A stretch of 64,000 bases of DNA, taken from contig NZ_CP020814.1 of NCBI RefSeq assembly GCF_002109385.1, positions 3,743,501 through 3,807,500 on the forward strand, in the 5' to 3' direction. The notes under the pieces were generated by a model. It searched no databases. It was not told where the DNA came from and saw only the letters and a list, made by a program, of their open reading frames with translations. The DNA comes from Halalkalibacter krulwichiae (GTDB lineage: Bacteria; Bacillota; Bacilli; Bacillales; Bacillaceae_D). Positions 30,021-39,569 of this stretch are shown in pieces (position 1 is the first letter of the stretch; each line of letters opens with the position of its first letter). The position numbers were made by a program, and so were the translations under genes.

Positions 30021-30189
30021 GTCTTTTAGCAGGGTATCTAGGACATTTTCCTCCTTTTTCTTGCTCATCTTGTCCTTTAGCAGCCCTCTCTTGGACACTT
30101 TCCTCCTTTTTCTTGTCCATCTTGTCCTTTAGCAGCCCTCTCTTGGACACTTTCCTCCTTTTTCTTGTCCATCTTGTCCTTTAGCAGGC
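30021..30189. repeat. Tandem repeat, 52-bp unit, about 3.3 copies
   Basis: Units start at 30021, 30072, 30124 and (partial) 30176, each beginning GTCCTTTAGCAG. Units 2 and 3 are identical; unit 1 has diverged. Sits between the lipoprotein terminator and the fliT terminator. No ORF of quality crosses it. Confidence 0.85.
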
Positions 30190-30230
30190 CATATTCTAGC
30201 TTCTTGCCAAGAACTTTCCGCTTCCATGTT

Positions 30231-30270
30231 AAAAGCCTGGTACGAGAAAGAATTCTCGTACCAGGCTTTT
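30231..30270 (-). terminator. Terminator of the flaG-fliDST operon
   Basis: 16-bp perfect stem AAAAGCCTGGTACGAG/CTCGTACCAGGCTTTT. Nearly the same core as the minJ terminator at 9998. Confidence 0.87.
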
Positions 30271-30313
30271 ATGTGTGGAACACATAGTAGTCTTTAACAA
30301 CTGCAAAGAAGTG

Positions 30314-30676
30314 TTACACACCACGTGAGTCAAAGAAGATCCCGTCAGTTTGAGTTCCTTCATAAGGACTTTCATACTTGCGTGCATTTTCTTTTTTCTT
30401 TTGTACCTCTGTGATGTTCGCGCGAATTTCTGCTCGAACTTCTTCCAGTCGTTTGTTCAAACGTTTATTTAATTTCACTAGTTCTTCGCCTAGCTTCTTT
30501 TCTAGTTCTGATAAATTCATTGCATCTATTTTAGCAAGATGCTGCTCACGATATTGTAGCTGTTCATCGATCGTAGCGATAAAGCGATCTCGCTCATCCG
30601 CTTCTTTTGGGAAGGACTGGCTGACGTACTCAAACAGCGCTTGCGTTTGCAGAAAGAGCTCTTTGACAGGAGACAT
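30314..30676 (-). CDS. fliT: FliT-like flagellar chaperone
   Basis: 120 residues; ATG overlaps the fliS stop by one base (TAATG), so the longer frame to 30736 is not the gene. Entirely helical and charged (TQALFEYVSQSFPKEADERD, KLGEELVKLNKRLNKRLEEV). Sequence similarity in FliT is weak, but size and position after fliS match the B. subtilis fliD-fliS-fliT operon, where FliT chaperones FliD. Confidence 0.82.
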   Translation of the reverse strand: MSPVKELFLQTQALFEYVSQSFPKEADERDRFIATIDEQLQYREQHLAKIDAMNLSELEKKLGEELVKLNKRLNKRLEEVRAEIRANITEVQKKKENARKYESPYEGTQTDGIFFDSRGV

Positions 30677-31074
30677 TACGCTTGGCCGCCTGCACCGTGG
30701 CGATTTTGACGGTCTAATTGCATTGCCTGCTTCCACGTATCACGAAATTCTGTTACAAGTTCAGCTGCGTTTTCTAATGCTTTTCGGTCGCTTTTGACAT
30801 TCGCTTCAATGAGTTGATTTAAAATGAAGTCGTACATACGCATCATGTTTTGCCCGACTTCAGAATCAGTTTTTAACGTCACCATTAGTTCACGAATAAT
30901 GTTTTGCGCTTTTGTAATTGCGATGTTACGCTTTTCAATTTCATTCGATTCCATCGCTTGATTCGCTTGTTTAATAAACTTTAAACAACCGTTATAAAGC
31001 ATCAATGTAAGATCAGCTGGTGATGCTGTCTTCATTGCATTTTGTTTGTAGGCCGCTTGCATACTAGTTGCCAT
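30676..31074 (-). CDS. fliS: Flagellin export chaperone FliS
   Basis: 132 residues. Start ATG behind AAAGGAGAG. Shows the FliS pattern: YKQNAMKTASPADLTLMLYNGCLKFI, then IIRELMVTLKTDSEVGQNMMRMYDFILNQLIEAN split over the helical bundle. Binds the flagellin C-terminus and keeps it unfolded for export; with FliW and CsrA it sets flagellin homeostasis. Confidence 0.95.
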   Translation of the reverse strand: MATSMQAAYKQNAMKTASPADLTLMLYNGCLKFIKQANQAMESNEIEKRNIAITKAQNIIRELMVTLKTDSEVGQNMMRMYDFILNQLIEANVKSDRKALENAAELVTEFRDTWKQAMQLDRQNRHGAGGQA

Positions 31075-31088
31075 TTTTCTTCTCTCCT

Positions 31089-32893
31089 TTAGCCTTGTGG
31101 ATATAATTGAGCAAATAAGGTTTCTGCTTGTTGATTCGCTCGGTTCACCGCTGCATCCATCGCATTAAATTGACGCCAATATCTTTCCTCTACTTGTTGC
31201 AGGCGTCGCTCAAAGTCTGAAATCCTCGTTTCAATAGAGCTTAAGTTACGGCCAAGCGTAAATTGGTGGTTCGCAATTTTTCCTTTATAGCCACCAGCTG
31301 TATTGGCTAATGACGTAATAGCACCGTCGACTGTCGAACGAACTCTTCGTGCAATCCCTTGTTGTTCCGGTGTACTTCCATTGGCCGCAAACAATTGGAA
31401 CACCCCGTCTGCATCTTGTTCAATCGCTTGACGGAGCTTGTCTTCATCTATTTCTAACTTACCTCGGTCCATATAATTACTAGTTGTCGTAATTCCAATC
31501 GCCGATAACTGTGTAAAAGCTGAATCAAGAGCTCCACTTACCGGGTTATACAGATCCATTCGCATTCGGTCAAATTGCGTCCGAAGCGTCGCATCATTAC
31601 GCAGCAAACCACTCCTTGCCCGCTCTTCCCACTTTTCGATTTCCTTTTCAGATAACGCATCACGCTCATCATCGGTTAACGGCTTATAATCACGAAAGCG
31701 TTCTTCCGTCATTTTGCCATTAACAAAATCGAGAAGTTCATTGTATTCGTCTACAAACTTTTTAATCGTATCAACGACTTTATCAGTATCAGTAGACGCA
31801 TCTAACGTCACGACTTCATTCCCAGTGGTCACACCTTTTAACGTCATCGTCACACCAGAAATGGTAAAGGTATTAGTACGCCTTTCGGTTTCTAAGCCAT
31901 TTAGTGTAAACTTCGCATTTTGTGCGCCACCATCTTGACCATTGCTATCTAAATGAAGAACATCTTTAAAAAAGCCCGTAAACGTAATTTCAGCGCCCCC
32001 ACTAGTGTTGAAGACACCGGTTTGCGTTCGGGAAACATTGACCTTACCTGTATGTTCGTCATAGAAACCATTTACTCCGACAGAAGAACGTCCCATTTCC
32101 GTAAACACTTGGCTTAGTGATTGGTCGGACGTGAAGATGAATCGATCCTTAATCTCGTTCCCATTTTCATCAAAGGTTGAGATCCCCCCGTTGTGTATAA
32201 CTGCTTGGGATTAGTAGGATCATCCGCTTCTGTCATGTATGTGACTGAGACATTTGCTCCTTGAGATAACGACTTATGAAAAATAAGAGATTGATCTTTA
32301 AAGACAACTGTATTCTCATTCGGAGTTGGTGCCGGATCTGTTCCGTTATCGACAACAACGTTATAGACTTTGCCGTTTACTTTCACAACCATATCATCAT
32401 GATGAATAATCTCTGCTTCTGTATCTAATGTAACTGTATCACTATTTTCTGCTCGAATGGTCGTCTGATGGACAACACCCGATTTCCAATTCGTTTCAAA
32501 AGCTTGCTGCGAGCCCATTGCTTGCGTACTACTTACTTTTTCGCCATTGGCGATGCTAGCTGTACTGCTGTATGATGCGGCTCTCGCTAACTGAGTGATG
32601 TTGCTTAGACGAAATGAGGCGTTTGATGCATTGGCGAGAGCTGTTGCTGTGACAAGGTTGCTGTTTGAGCTCGTCACTCTTTTTGCCGTCATATTAGAAG
32701 CACGCATAACGGTATCAAATATATTAGTATGAAATGTATTTAATTTGCGATTAATCTCGCGGTAATCTTCCATTTTCCATTCAATGATCTGCTTTTCTTG
32801 CTTCATTTTATCAACAGGAATCCGTTCAGCTCTCATCAAATCAGAGACGATTTGATTAATATCCATTCCCGTCGCCATCCCAGCAATTCTCAT
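31089..32893 (-). CDS. fliD: Flagellar filament cap FliD (1-nt frameshift)
   Basis: Forms the cap that folds flagellin at the filament tip. N-terminal part from ATG 32893 (MRIAGMATGMDINQIVSDLM) covers residues 1-235; the rest is in another frame (MGRSSVGVNGFYDEHTGKVN to LFAQLYPQG). The break is at 32184-32189, where six G on the coding strand stand for seven: restored, the text reads YTTGGISTFDENGNEIKD. Full length about 601 residues with both terminal helical FliD domains. Truncation would abolish filaments, so an assembly error is favoured. Confidence 0.92.
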
Positions 32894-32995
32894 CTGTTCA
32901 ACCCCTCTTACATCATCGACATGTTTCTACTTATTTTATCGGTTCTCAATCGAAAAACATTTAGTCTATTAAATAAGATTTTCAATTTGACAGCT

Positions 32996-33352
32996 TTAAA
33001 TCTTCTTATCAATTAACAAGCCAGCGTGTTTTAGCATTGATGCGACCATATTAAGAAATTCTTCTGAAGGAATTTCACGAATGATTTCGTCATTGTCTTT
33101 ACTCACGAGTTGAATATACGAGCGATTTAATTCGTCATGCATATTAAATTTCACGCTCGTCATATTCGATTTGAGCAGCTCATTCATGCTTTCCACTTGG
33201 CGCCGAAGAGCTTCTTTTGAAGGAAACTGTGGATATTCATTGGGATTTTCTATCTCCTTTTGCTCTACTTGAATTTGCAAACGATTTTGTGTTTCTGATT
33301 TTACTGCCTGTATGTCTAATGAACTTGTGACGGAAGTACTTTTCACGTCCAT
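32996..33352 (-). CDS. flaG: FlaG family protein
   Basis: 118 residues; ATG behind ACGAGGTG. The C-terminal FlaG domain reads VKFNMHDELNRSYIQLVSKD with EIIREIPSEEFLNMVASMLK. FlaG proteins sit beside fliD and influence filament length. In B. subtilis (yvyC) this gene directly follows hag; here hag is 18 kb away. Confidence 0.93.
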   Translation of the reverse strand: MDVKSTSVTSSLDIQAVKSETQNRLQIQVEQKEIENPNEYPQFPSKEALRRQVESMNELLKSNMTSVKFNMHDELNRSYIQLVSKDNDEIIREIPSEEFLNMVASMLKHAGLLIDKKI

Positions 33353-33392
33353 GTTTGTGCACCTCGTTTATTTTGTTTTTTTCCTATCTTAT

Positions 33393-33419
33393 ATATCGGT
33401 AGATCAAGAGATTTCTTCA
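33393..33419 (-). promoter_or_regulatory. SigD promoter of flaG-fliD-fliS-fliT
   Basis: Minus strand TGAA, 15 nt, ACCGATAT; consensus for flagellar SigD is TAAA-N15-GCCGATAT. About 40 bp upstream of flaG. Confidence 0.8.
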
Positions 33420-33434
33420 GTCCGATTGTTTAAT

Positions 33435-33480
33435 AGAAAAAAGAAACGACTAAAAATTTCTCCCTTAGTCGCTTCTTTTT
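33435..33480 (-). terminator. Terminator upstream of flaG
   Basis: Stem GAAGCGACTAA/TTAGTCGTTTC with T tracts. Ends transcription of the small membrane gene at 33489. Confidence 0.8.
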
Positions 33481-33488
33481 CCACTTTT

Positions 33489-33695
33489 TTATTTATAAGA
33501 CTTATAGCCCTCCAAATAATAGATACTATTCATGATAATCCAAAGGGCACCAATTAATAAAAAGGCCAAAGGATTGAACGAAACAAATAATCCATATACA
33601 AACAGACCAATGATTGCCATAGAGAAGACAATGTTCATTTTCCGAAAGGCAATATAGGCGAGGCGGTACGTTTCATGACGTTCGCCATCATCCAT
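33489..33695 (-). CDS. Small membrane protein, possibly 5'-truncated by a homopolymer error
   Basis: Open frame of 68 residues (MDDGERHETYRLAYIAFRKM then two membrane helices). The same frame stays open upstream for 33 more codons (WWYAFSLFNKKNPEKSFQFF) until a TGA formed by a run of seven A (33792-33798 as T). With one A removed a TTG codon would begin the longer protein of about 103 residues. No good ribosome site precedes the internal ATG. Family unknown. Confidence 0.5.
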   Translation of the reverse strand: MDDGERHETYRLAYIAFRKMNIVFSMAIIGLFVYGLFVSFNPLAFLLIGALWIIMNSIYYLEGYKSYK

Positions 33696-33853
33696 CTTTC
33701 TTAAATATTCTGCATCCGGTTCGTTAGAAAAGAACTGAAAAGACTTCTCCGGATTCTTCTTATTAAAAAGGCTAAAGGCATACCACCAGTATTTTTTTCA
33801 AATCTAGCTACTAACTTACTTTTTTCTGCTTCTCCCCATTTCTACACACAACG

Positions 33854-33883
33854 CAAAAAAACTCCTAATATAGGAGTTTTTTT
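33854..33883. terminator. Bidirectional terminator
   Basis: Stem CTCCTA/TAGGAG flanked on both sides by seven A and seven T. Separates the aldo/keto reductase gene from the membrane ORF. Confidence 0.85.
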
Positions 33884-33914
33884 GCGTCCAACAGACATAT
33901 TCCCCACCAAATCT

Positions 33915-33951
33915 CAACAATTTCCGGGGAAATTCGGGGAGTGACAGGCAC
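33915..33951. repeat. REP-like intergenic motif
   Basis: Contains AATTTCCGGGGAAATT (palindrome) followed by GGGGAGTGACAGGCACC. The GTGACAGGCACC core resembles a short dispersed motif I recall from many Bacillus genomes; copy number here cannot be tested. A related AATTTTCCGGGAAAT occurs near 9889. Confidence 0.4.
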
Positions 33952-33952
33952 C

Positions 33953-34936
33953 TCAATAAACGCCGCGAATAAACGAATCTACCTTCTCTTCATAAAATGT
34001 TGATAACCGCTCACGCTCTTCAGTGCTATAACCTTTTACCGTCAGTGCTTCTAAATTGTCCTCTGCTTGTTTCAATGTCTTGAAGCCTGGGATGACACTC
34101 GTGACACCCTCCGTCTCCATGATCCATTTTAATGCGGCTCTTGTCATGTTGCCGCGTTCTTCTGCGATCCAACGTAACTGTTCGCTCAGCTCGACTCCTT
34201 TGGAAAATTCCAAGCCACCGAATGTTTCACCGACATTAAAGGCTTCTCCGTTGCGATTAAAATGACGGTGATCATCTGCAGCAAAGTTAGCACCTTGTGT
34301 GAATTTACCTGTTAGCAATCCACTTGCTAACGGAACTCTCGCTAAAATGCCGACTCCCTTCGCCTTAGCTGCTGGGAATAACTCAGTTGCTGGCTTTTGA
34401 CGAAGCATGTTGAAGATCACTTGGAGTGCACTTGCTTTAGTGTGATCGAGACAGAATAAACCTTCTTCAATCGTTTCAACACTCACTCCATAATAACGAA
34501 TTTTCCCCTCAGCTTTTAACTTCTCTAGTACTTCAAAAACAGAGCCATCTTTTAAGATTTCAAGTGGTGGACAGTGAATTTGATAGAGATCGATTGCTTC
34601 TCGTTCTAGTCGTTGTAAGCTTTGCTCACAGTAAGCACGAACACTTTGCTCTGAGTAAGTAGCTGGATCATGAATGTCTCCGGCACGACAAAATTTTGTC
34701 GCAATATGAATTTGATCTTCTTTCCCTTTTGTCGCTTTTGCTAAAAGTCGTTCGCTATGGCCATCGCCATATACATCGGCTGTATCGAAGAAATTAACAC
34801 CCTTTTCAATCGCTAGATCAAGACCTTTTAATGCTTCTTCATCATTCGTCTTTCCCCAAGCACCACCAATTGCCCACGTTCCAAAACTTAATTCGCTAAT
34901 ATGTAAGTCGGTGTTTCCAAGCTGGTTGTATTTCAT
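33953..34936 (-). CDS. Aldo/keto reductase
   Basis: 327 residues. N-terminal NQLGNTDLHISELSFGTWAI. The catalytic tetrad is visible as Asp and Tyr in DTADVYGDGHSE, Lys in IATKF and His in YQIHCPP; NAD(P)H-binding ARVPLASGLLTGKF and SVIPGFKTLKQAEDNLEAL near the C-terminus. It follows xylB with a terminator between, so it may be a separate unit of the xylose island (for example a pentose or aldehyde reductase); substrate unknown. Confidence 0.92.
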   Translation of the reverse strand: MKYNQLGNTDLHISELSFGTWAIGGAWGKTNDEEALKGLDLAIEKGVNFFDTADVYGDGHSERLLAKATKGKEDQIHIATKFCRAGDIHDPATYSEQSVRAYCEQSLQRLEREAIDLYQIHCPPLEILKDGSVFEVLEKLKAEGKIRYYGVSVETIEEGLFCLDHTKASALQVIFNMLRQKPATELFPAAKAKGVGILARVPLASGLLTGKFTQGANFAADDHRHFNRNGEAFNVGETFGGLEFSKGVELSEQLRWIAEERGNMTRAALKWIMETEGVTSVIPGFKTLKQAEDNLEALTVKGYSTEERERLSTFYEEKVDSFIRGVY

Positions 34937-34984
34937 TTCATCGTCACTCCTTCTCCAAAGTAGATACTAACTCCGCTATTATGC

Positions 34985-35020
34985 AAAAGCCTTGAAAGGA
35001 GACATCTCTCCTCTCAAGGC
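34985..35020 (-). terminator. Terminator of xylAB
   Basis: Stem CCTTGAGAGGAGA/TCTCCTTTCAAGG with TTTT on the minus strand, just after the xylB stop. Confidence 0.82.
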
Positions 35021-35035
35021 GTGTAGCTATCTAAC

Positions 35036-36535
35036 TTATTTTCGAAACTTCACAAGTTGTTTGTTCAGCTCTTGTGTTTGCGTGTATACCGTTTGATAAA
35101 GCTTAAATAGTTCTTGATACTTTTCGACATTGGCTTCGTTTGGTACGTATTCTTTATCAACTTTCAAGAATTGATCCGCACATTCGGTCATCGATTCAAA
35201 CCAGCCGCACCCATATGCAGCTAGCATCGCAGCTCCCATGCCTGGGCCTTGCTCACTAGCTAGTTTGACGATTTTTGCGTTAAAAATGTCTGCTTGCATT
35301 TGCAGCCATGCTTCATTTTTCGCTCCGCCACCAATCGAAACGACGGTATCAATTGTTTTGCCGTGGTTTCTAAAGATTTCAACTGATTCATGCAATGAAA
35401 ACGTAATTCCTTCAAGAACAGCACGGGCAAAGTCTTTCCGCTCATGTGAACCATCCATTCCGATGAAGCTTGCACGAATTGTTGAGTCAACATGTGGTGT
35501 CCGTTCTCCGACAAGATACGGGGTAAATAGTAACCCATTTGCTCCTGGTGGAACGGTTTCAACTCCGGCTAACAGATTCGAGAAGCTTTCTTCAGGGGCA
35601 AATACATCTTTGAACCAGCTCAAGCTGTAACCAGCTGCCAATGTCACACCCATCGTGTAAAACGCATTTGGTGCACCGTGGTTAAAATAATGGACAGTGC
35701 CTTGGAAGTCTTTCTCATCGCTTGATTCATAAGATAGGACAACGCCTGATGTTCCGATACTTGCTAATGTTCTTCCTTCTTCTAAAATCCCCGAACCAAT
35801 TGCGCCACACGCATTGTCAGCACCGCCAGCAAATACACGTGTATGCTCAGAAAGACCTGTACGCTCTGCTACTTCAGAAAGAAGCGTTCCAACTTCCTCG
35901 TGCGAACCGACTAATGGCGGACAAAAGTCCGTACTCAGTTCAAACAAGTTACAAATCTCTTTACTCCATGCTTTTTCAGAAACGTTTAAAAGCAACGTAC
36001 CGGCAGCATCCGAGTAATCCATGTGGATCTTTCCTGTTAGCTTGAGACGAACGTAATCTTTTGGCAACACGAATGTTTTTGCTTTCGTAAACAGTTCTGG
36101 CTCATGCTTTTTCACCCATAAAATTTTCGGTAACGTGAATCCTTCTAGAGCTGGGTTTTTCGTCAGCTCTAGAAGACGCTTTTCACCAACTGTATCATAG
36201 ATGTCTTGACATTCAGCGGTTGTGCGCGTGTCATTCCAAAGAATCGCGTTACGGAGAGGGGCACCCAGTTCATCAAGAAGGACAAGCCCATGCATTTGAC
36301 CGGAGAAGCTAATTCCTTCGATATCAGCCGGATCTCCCGTGAAATCCTTGAGGAGATCAGACAGTCCTGCAACTGTCTGATTCACCCAATCGTCTGGATT
36401 TTGTTCACTGTATCCCGTTTTTTCTTGAAAGAGCGGGTATTCTTTTGATACTTCCTGTGTCACTACACCGTTTTGATTAACGAGCAGTATTTTCACAGCA
36501 CTTGTTCCTAAATCTACCCCGATTACGTATTTCAT
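35036..36535 (-). CDS. xylB: Xylulokinase
   Basis: Phosphorylates D-xylulose to xylulose 5-phosphate for the pentose phosphate pathway. 499 residues, FGGY kinase fold: ATP-binding GVDLGTSAVKILLVNQNG at the N-terminus, substrate region SGQMHGLVLLDE with NDTR, and C-terminal signature VVSIGGGAKNEAWLQMQADI. 24 bp downstream of xylA and co-transcribed under XylR and CcpA control. Confidence 0.96.
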   Translation of the reverse strand: MKYVIGVDLGTSAVKILLVNQNGVVTQEVSKEYPLFQEKTGYSEQNPDDWVNQTVAGLSDLLKDFTGDPADIEGISFSGQMHGLVLLDELGAPLRNAILWNDTRTTAECQDIYDTVGEKRLLELTKNPALEGFTLPKILWVKKHEPELFTKAKTFVLPKDYVRLKLTGKIHMDYSDAAGTLLLNVSEKAWSKEICNLFELSTDFCPPLVGSHEEVGTLLSEVAERTGLSEHTRVFAGGADNACGAIGSGILEEGRTLASIGTSGVVLSYESSDEKDFQGTVHYFNHGAPNAFYTMGVTLAAGYSLSWFKDVFAPEESFSNLLAGVETVPPGANGLLFTPYLVGERTPHVDSTIRASFIGMDGSHERKDFARAVLEGITFSLHESVEIFRNHGKTIDTVVSIGGGAKNEAWLQMQADIFNAKIVKLASEQGPGMGAAMLAAYGCGWFESMTECADQFLKVDKEYVPNEANVEKYQELFKLYQTVYTQTQELNKQLVKFRK

Positions 36536-36559
36536 CGCTATCCTCTCCTGCTTAAAAAA

Positions 36560-37885
36560 TTACTCTCCTGCGTAAGCGCGTAGTAAGTATTGATTGATTG
36601 TCGCTTTAATACGCTCTAATTTACCAGACTCGTGTTTGATTTCTGTTAAGCCTAATGCATGGTCTTCAAGCTTTTTAAGATCCATGTTTCCTGCAACGAT
36701 TTCTTTTCCGATTCCTTCTGTAAAGCTTTGGTAGCGATTTTCGATAACTCCATCCATTACTTTGTCGTCGATTAACTGTTGAGCTACTTTTAAGCCAACT
36801 GCGAAGCTATCCATTCCTGCGATGTGTGCTTCAAATAGATCTTCAGGTGCGAATGATCCACGTCTTACTTTCGCATCAAAGTTTAATCCACCTCGGCCAA
36901 GACCACCGTTTTTAATAATTTCGTACATAGCAAGAATGCTAGAGTATAAGTCTGTTGGGAATTCATCCGTATCCCATCCTAATAACGGGTGACCTTGGTT
37001 CGCATCAACAGAACCTAACATGCCGTGAATACGAGCGTAATGTAATTCATGCTCAAATGTGTGACCAGCTAGTGTTGCATGGTTTGCTTCAATGTTGAAT
37101 TTAAAGTGATCTTGCAATCCGTAATGTTGAAGGAATGCATATCCGCTTGCCACATCGAAATCGTATTGGTGAGATGTTGGCTCTTTTGGTTTTGGTTCGA
37201 TTAAGAATTGTGCATCAAAGCCGATCTCCTTCGCATAATCAACTGCCATGTGGAAGAAGCGTCCTAAGTTATCCATTTCAAGCTTCATGTCAGTATTTAG
37301 AAGTGTTTCATACCCTTCACGGCCACCCCAGAATACATAGTTTTCAGCACCAAGTTCTTTTCCGATTTCAAGACCTTTTTTCACTTTTGCAGCTGAGTAA
37401 GCAAATACATCTGCACTGCTAGAAGAAGCTGCACCGTGAACGAAGCGTGGGTTAGAGAAGTTGTTCGCTGTGTTCCAAAGTAGCTTTGTTTTGCTGTCTT
37501 TCATGTAATCTTTAATCATCGCAACAATCGTATCTAAGTTTTCATACGTTTCTTTTAAGCTATCTCCCTCAGGAGCAATGTCTACATCATGGAAGCAGAA
37601 GTATGGAACACCTAATTTTTCGAAGAATTCAAATGCTGCTTCAACGCGCGCTTTTGCTAAATCCATTCCGCTAAATTTGTCCCATGGACGAATCGCTGTT
37701 CCTGCTCCGAATGGATCCGAAAGATCTTCTGTGAATGTGTGCCAGTAAGCTACACCGAAGCGAAGATACTCTTCCATTGTTTTTCCGCCAATTACTTCTG
37801 TTGGATTATAAAATTTGAATGCATATGGATTTGTTGATTTTGCGCCTTCGAATTTGATTTTGTCAATGTTAGAAAAATAAGTCAT
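36560..37885 (-). CDS. xylA: Xylose isomerase
   Basis: Converts D-xylose to D-xylulose. 441 residues, class II length with the extended N-terminus ([17 protein letters not shown]). Metal and substrate motifs: [12 protein letters not shown] (catalytic His), [17 protein letters not shown], and [17 protein letters not shown]. The ATG follows GGAGGG. First gene of xylAB with its own promoter, XylR operator and cre. Confidence 0.97.
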   Translation of the reverse strand: MTYFSNIDKIKFEGAKSTNPYAFKFYNPTEVIGGKTMEEYLRFGVAYWHTFTEDLSDPFGAGTAIRPWDKFSGMDLAKARVEAAFEFFEKLGVPYFCFHDVDIAPEGDSLKETYENLDTIVAMIKDYMKDSKTKLLWNTANNFSNPRFVHGAASSSSADVFAYSAAKVKKGLEIGKELGAENYVFWGGREGYETLLNTDMKLEMDNLGRFFHMAVDYAKEIGFDAQFLIEPKPKEPTSHQYDFDVASGYAFLQHYGLQDHFKFNIEANHATLAGHTFEHELHYARIHGMLGSVDANQGHPLLGWDTDEFPTDLYSSILAMYEIIKNGGLGRGGLNFDAKVRRGSFAPEDLFEAHIAGMDSFAVGLKVAQQLIDDKVMDGVIENRYQSFTEGIGKEIVAGNMDLKKLEDHALGLTEIKHESGKLERIKATINQYLLRAYAGE

Positions 37886-37933
37886 GGGTAAACCCTCCTG
37901 AGGAAATTTTTTATTTTATATGGATACAATAAT

Positions 37934-37998
37934 TGTAAGTGCTTTCAGGTTTATTATAGCAGTCGCTTCTTAGTTTGTCCATTGAATAAACAAAGTTT
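37934..37998 (-). promoter_or_regulatory. xylA promoter with XylR operator and cre site
   Basis: Minus strand -35 TGGACA (37976-37981), 17 bp, -10 TATAAT (37953-37958). The XylR-type operator TTTGTCCAT-TGA-ATAAACAAA (37974-37994) covers the -35. A cre site TGAAAGCACTTACA (37934-37947) lies just downstream of the -10. Predicts xylose induction plus CcpA repression. Confidence 0.88.
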
Positions 37999-38088
37999 AT
38001 TTTACTTTTTTTCTATAGCTTCTCTCCTGGTATTTTATCGATTTTGCCTTATAATAGGGAAAGAATTTCTATTATGAGGAGGCCCCCT

Positions 38089-38697
38089 ATGAGCCGTGCA
38101 CTTTATGCCATTTTAGAATGGATTACTCGTTTTGCTTATATAAATGCCTTATGGATCATCTTTACGTTAGCTGGAGCGATCCTTCTCGGGTTATTCCCCG
38201 CTACCGTTGCAATGTTCTCCGTCATTAGACAATGGTTAAAAGGCAAAACCGATCTACCTATCTTTTCAACGTTCTGGCAATACTATAAGACTGAGTTTCT
38301 TAAGAGCAACCGATTAGGCCTACTCGTTTATCTCGTTGCTCTCATTATTGGCTTCAATCTCTTCTTTCTTTACGCGAATATCGGTGAATTGCTAACATGG
38401 ACGTCGGCCCCATTACTAGCAGGCATAATTTTATTTGTCTTCATACTGTTTTACTTATTTCCAGCCTATGCACACTATGATCTAGGCCTCTTCCAACTAA
38501 TAAAAAATGCGTTTCTCACGATGCTTGTAAGCCCGATACACAACGTGGTGATCATCATTAGTCTTGTTGCTTTTTATTTCATCGTAACAGTGATTCCTGC
38601 ATTGGCCTTTATATTCGGCGCAAGCTTTTACGGCTTTATTACGATGTGGTTTGCCCTTCATGCATTCAACCGAATTCAAGAAAAACAAAGTGCGTAA
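38089..38697 (+). CDS. DUF624 (YesL-type) membrane protein
   Basis: 202 residues from ATG 38089 (GAGGAGG upstream). Five or six membrane helices; the N-terminal WITRFAYINALWIIFTLAGA and GLFPATVAMFSVIRQWLKGK are typical of DUF624 proteins. Such genes accompany polysaccharide or oligosaccharide ABC importers, as here. Divergent from xylA; function unknown. Confidence 0.88.
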   Translation: MSRALYAILEWITRFAYINALWIIFTLAGAILLGLFPATVAMFSVIRQWLKGKTDLPIFSTFWQYYKTEFLKSNRLGLLVYLVALIIGFNLFFLYANIGELLTWTSAPLLAGIILFVFILFYLFPAYAHYDLGLFQLIKNAFLTMLVSPIHNVVIIISLVAFYFIVTVIPALAFIFGASFYGFITMWFALHAFNRIQEKQSA

Positions 38698-38703
38698 CCA
38701 CCT

Positions 38704-38733
38704 ACCTGCCTCTTACACAGGCGGGTGTTTTTT
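38704..38733 (+). terminator. Terminator of the DUF624 gene
   Basis: Stem ACCTGCCT/AGGCGGGT followed by seven T. Touches the stop codon of the convergent permease gene. Confidence 0.85.
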
Positions 38734-39554
38734 TATCCTTTTACAGCACTTGAGGAAATCCCTTCGACAATTTTATTACTGAAGAATAAGAATGCAATGA
38801 GGATTGGCAGTATACTAATGATCAACGTCGCACCAATTGCACCCCAGTCTGTCATGTATTGCCCAACGAAGTTTTGAATTCCAACTGTTAATGTTTTGTA
38901 TTTGTCAGAGCTAATGAACGTATTGACAAAGACGAACTCGTTCCAGTTGTAGATCATGTTAATAATCGCTGTTGTCGCTAGGACAGGAGCAGAGATTGGT
39001 AAGAGAATGGTAAAGAACAAGCGATGAAGGGATGCCCCATCAATAATCGCTGCTTCCTCAATTTCTCTTGGAATCGTGTAATAAAATCCTAGTAAGATCA
39101 TCATCGTAATCGGCAAGTTATAGGCTGTATACGTAAGAACGATCGACCATGGATTATCGATTAAATTGACACTTAAAAACATGCTGAATAGTGGAATTAA
39201 TGCAGAGTGAATCGGAATCATTAATCCGACCATGAAAACCCCTAGAACGACTTTGTTAAGCTTCCAAGACATTCTCGTAATAACGAAAACAGCCATACTC
39301 GCAAACAAAAGCGTAATCGCAATTGATACTCCGGTAATCCAAACACTGTTGAAGAAGTACGTACCTATTCCGCCTTCCCACACACTTAAATAGTTTTCCC
39401 ACTTAATTTGCTGTGGAAGGGCAAAAGGCGAACCTGCAAAAATTTCACGATTGTCCTTTAAAGAGAAAAGGAACAGCCAGACAATAGGGAAAATTTGAAA
39501 GATGGCAACCATGCCTAGACAGAAATATAGTAAAAAGTACCCTATACGCCCCAT
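38733..39554 (-). CDS. Carbohydrate ABC transporter permease (MalG type)
   Basis: 273 residues, six membrane helices, with the EAA loop EEAAIIDGASLHRLFFTILLP that docks the ATPase. N-terminal FPIVWLFLFSLKDNREIFAG is typical of MalG-type permeases. No ATPase gene is in the cluster, so a shared MsmX-like ATPase probably powers it. Pairs with the permease at 39570. The xylan context suggests xylo-oligosaccharide uptake (inference). Confidence 0.92.
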   Translation of the reverse strand: MGRIGYFLLYFCLGMVAIFQIFPIVWLFLFSLKDNREIFAGSPFALPQQIKWENYLSVWEGGIGTYFFNSVWITGVSIAITLLFASMAVFVITRMSWKLNKVVLGVFMVGLMIPIHSALIPLFSMFLSVNLIDNPWSIVLTYTAYNLPITMMILLGFYYTIPREIEEAAIIDGASLHRLFFTILLPISAPVLATTAIINMIYNWNEFVFVNTFISSDKYKTLTVGIQNFVGQYMTDWGAIGATLIISILPILIAFLFFSNKIVEGISSSAVKG

Positions 39555-39569
39555 TACATAAACCTCCCT

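Noticed and set aside
30021..30189. CRISPR array
   Set aside because: Direct tandem repetition without unique spacers; no cas genes in the window.
30314..30736. 140-residue version of FliT
   Set aside because: The extra N-terminus overlaps fliS by 60 bp; the TAATG junction marks the real start at 30676.
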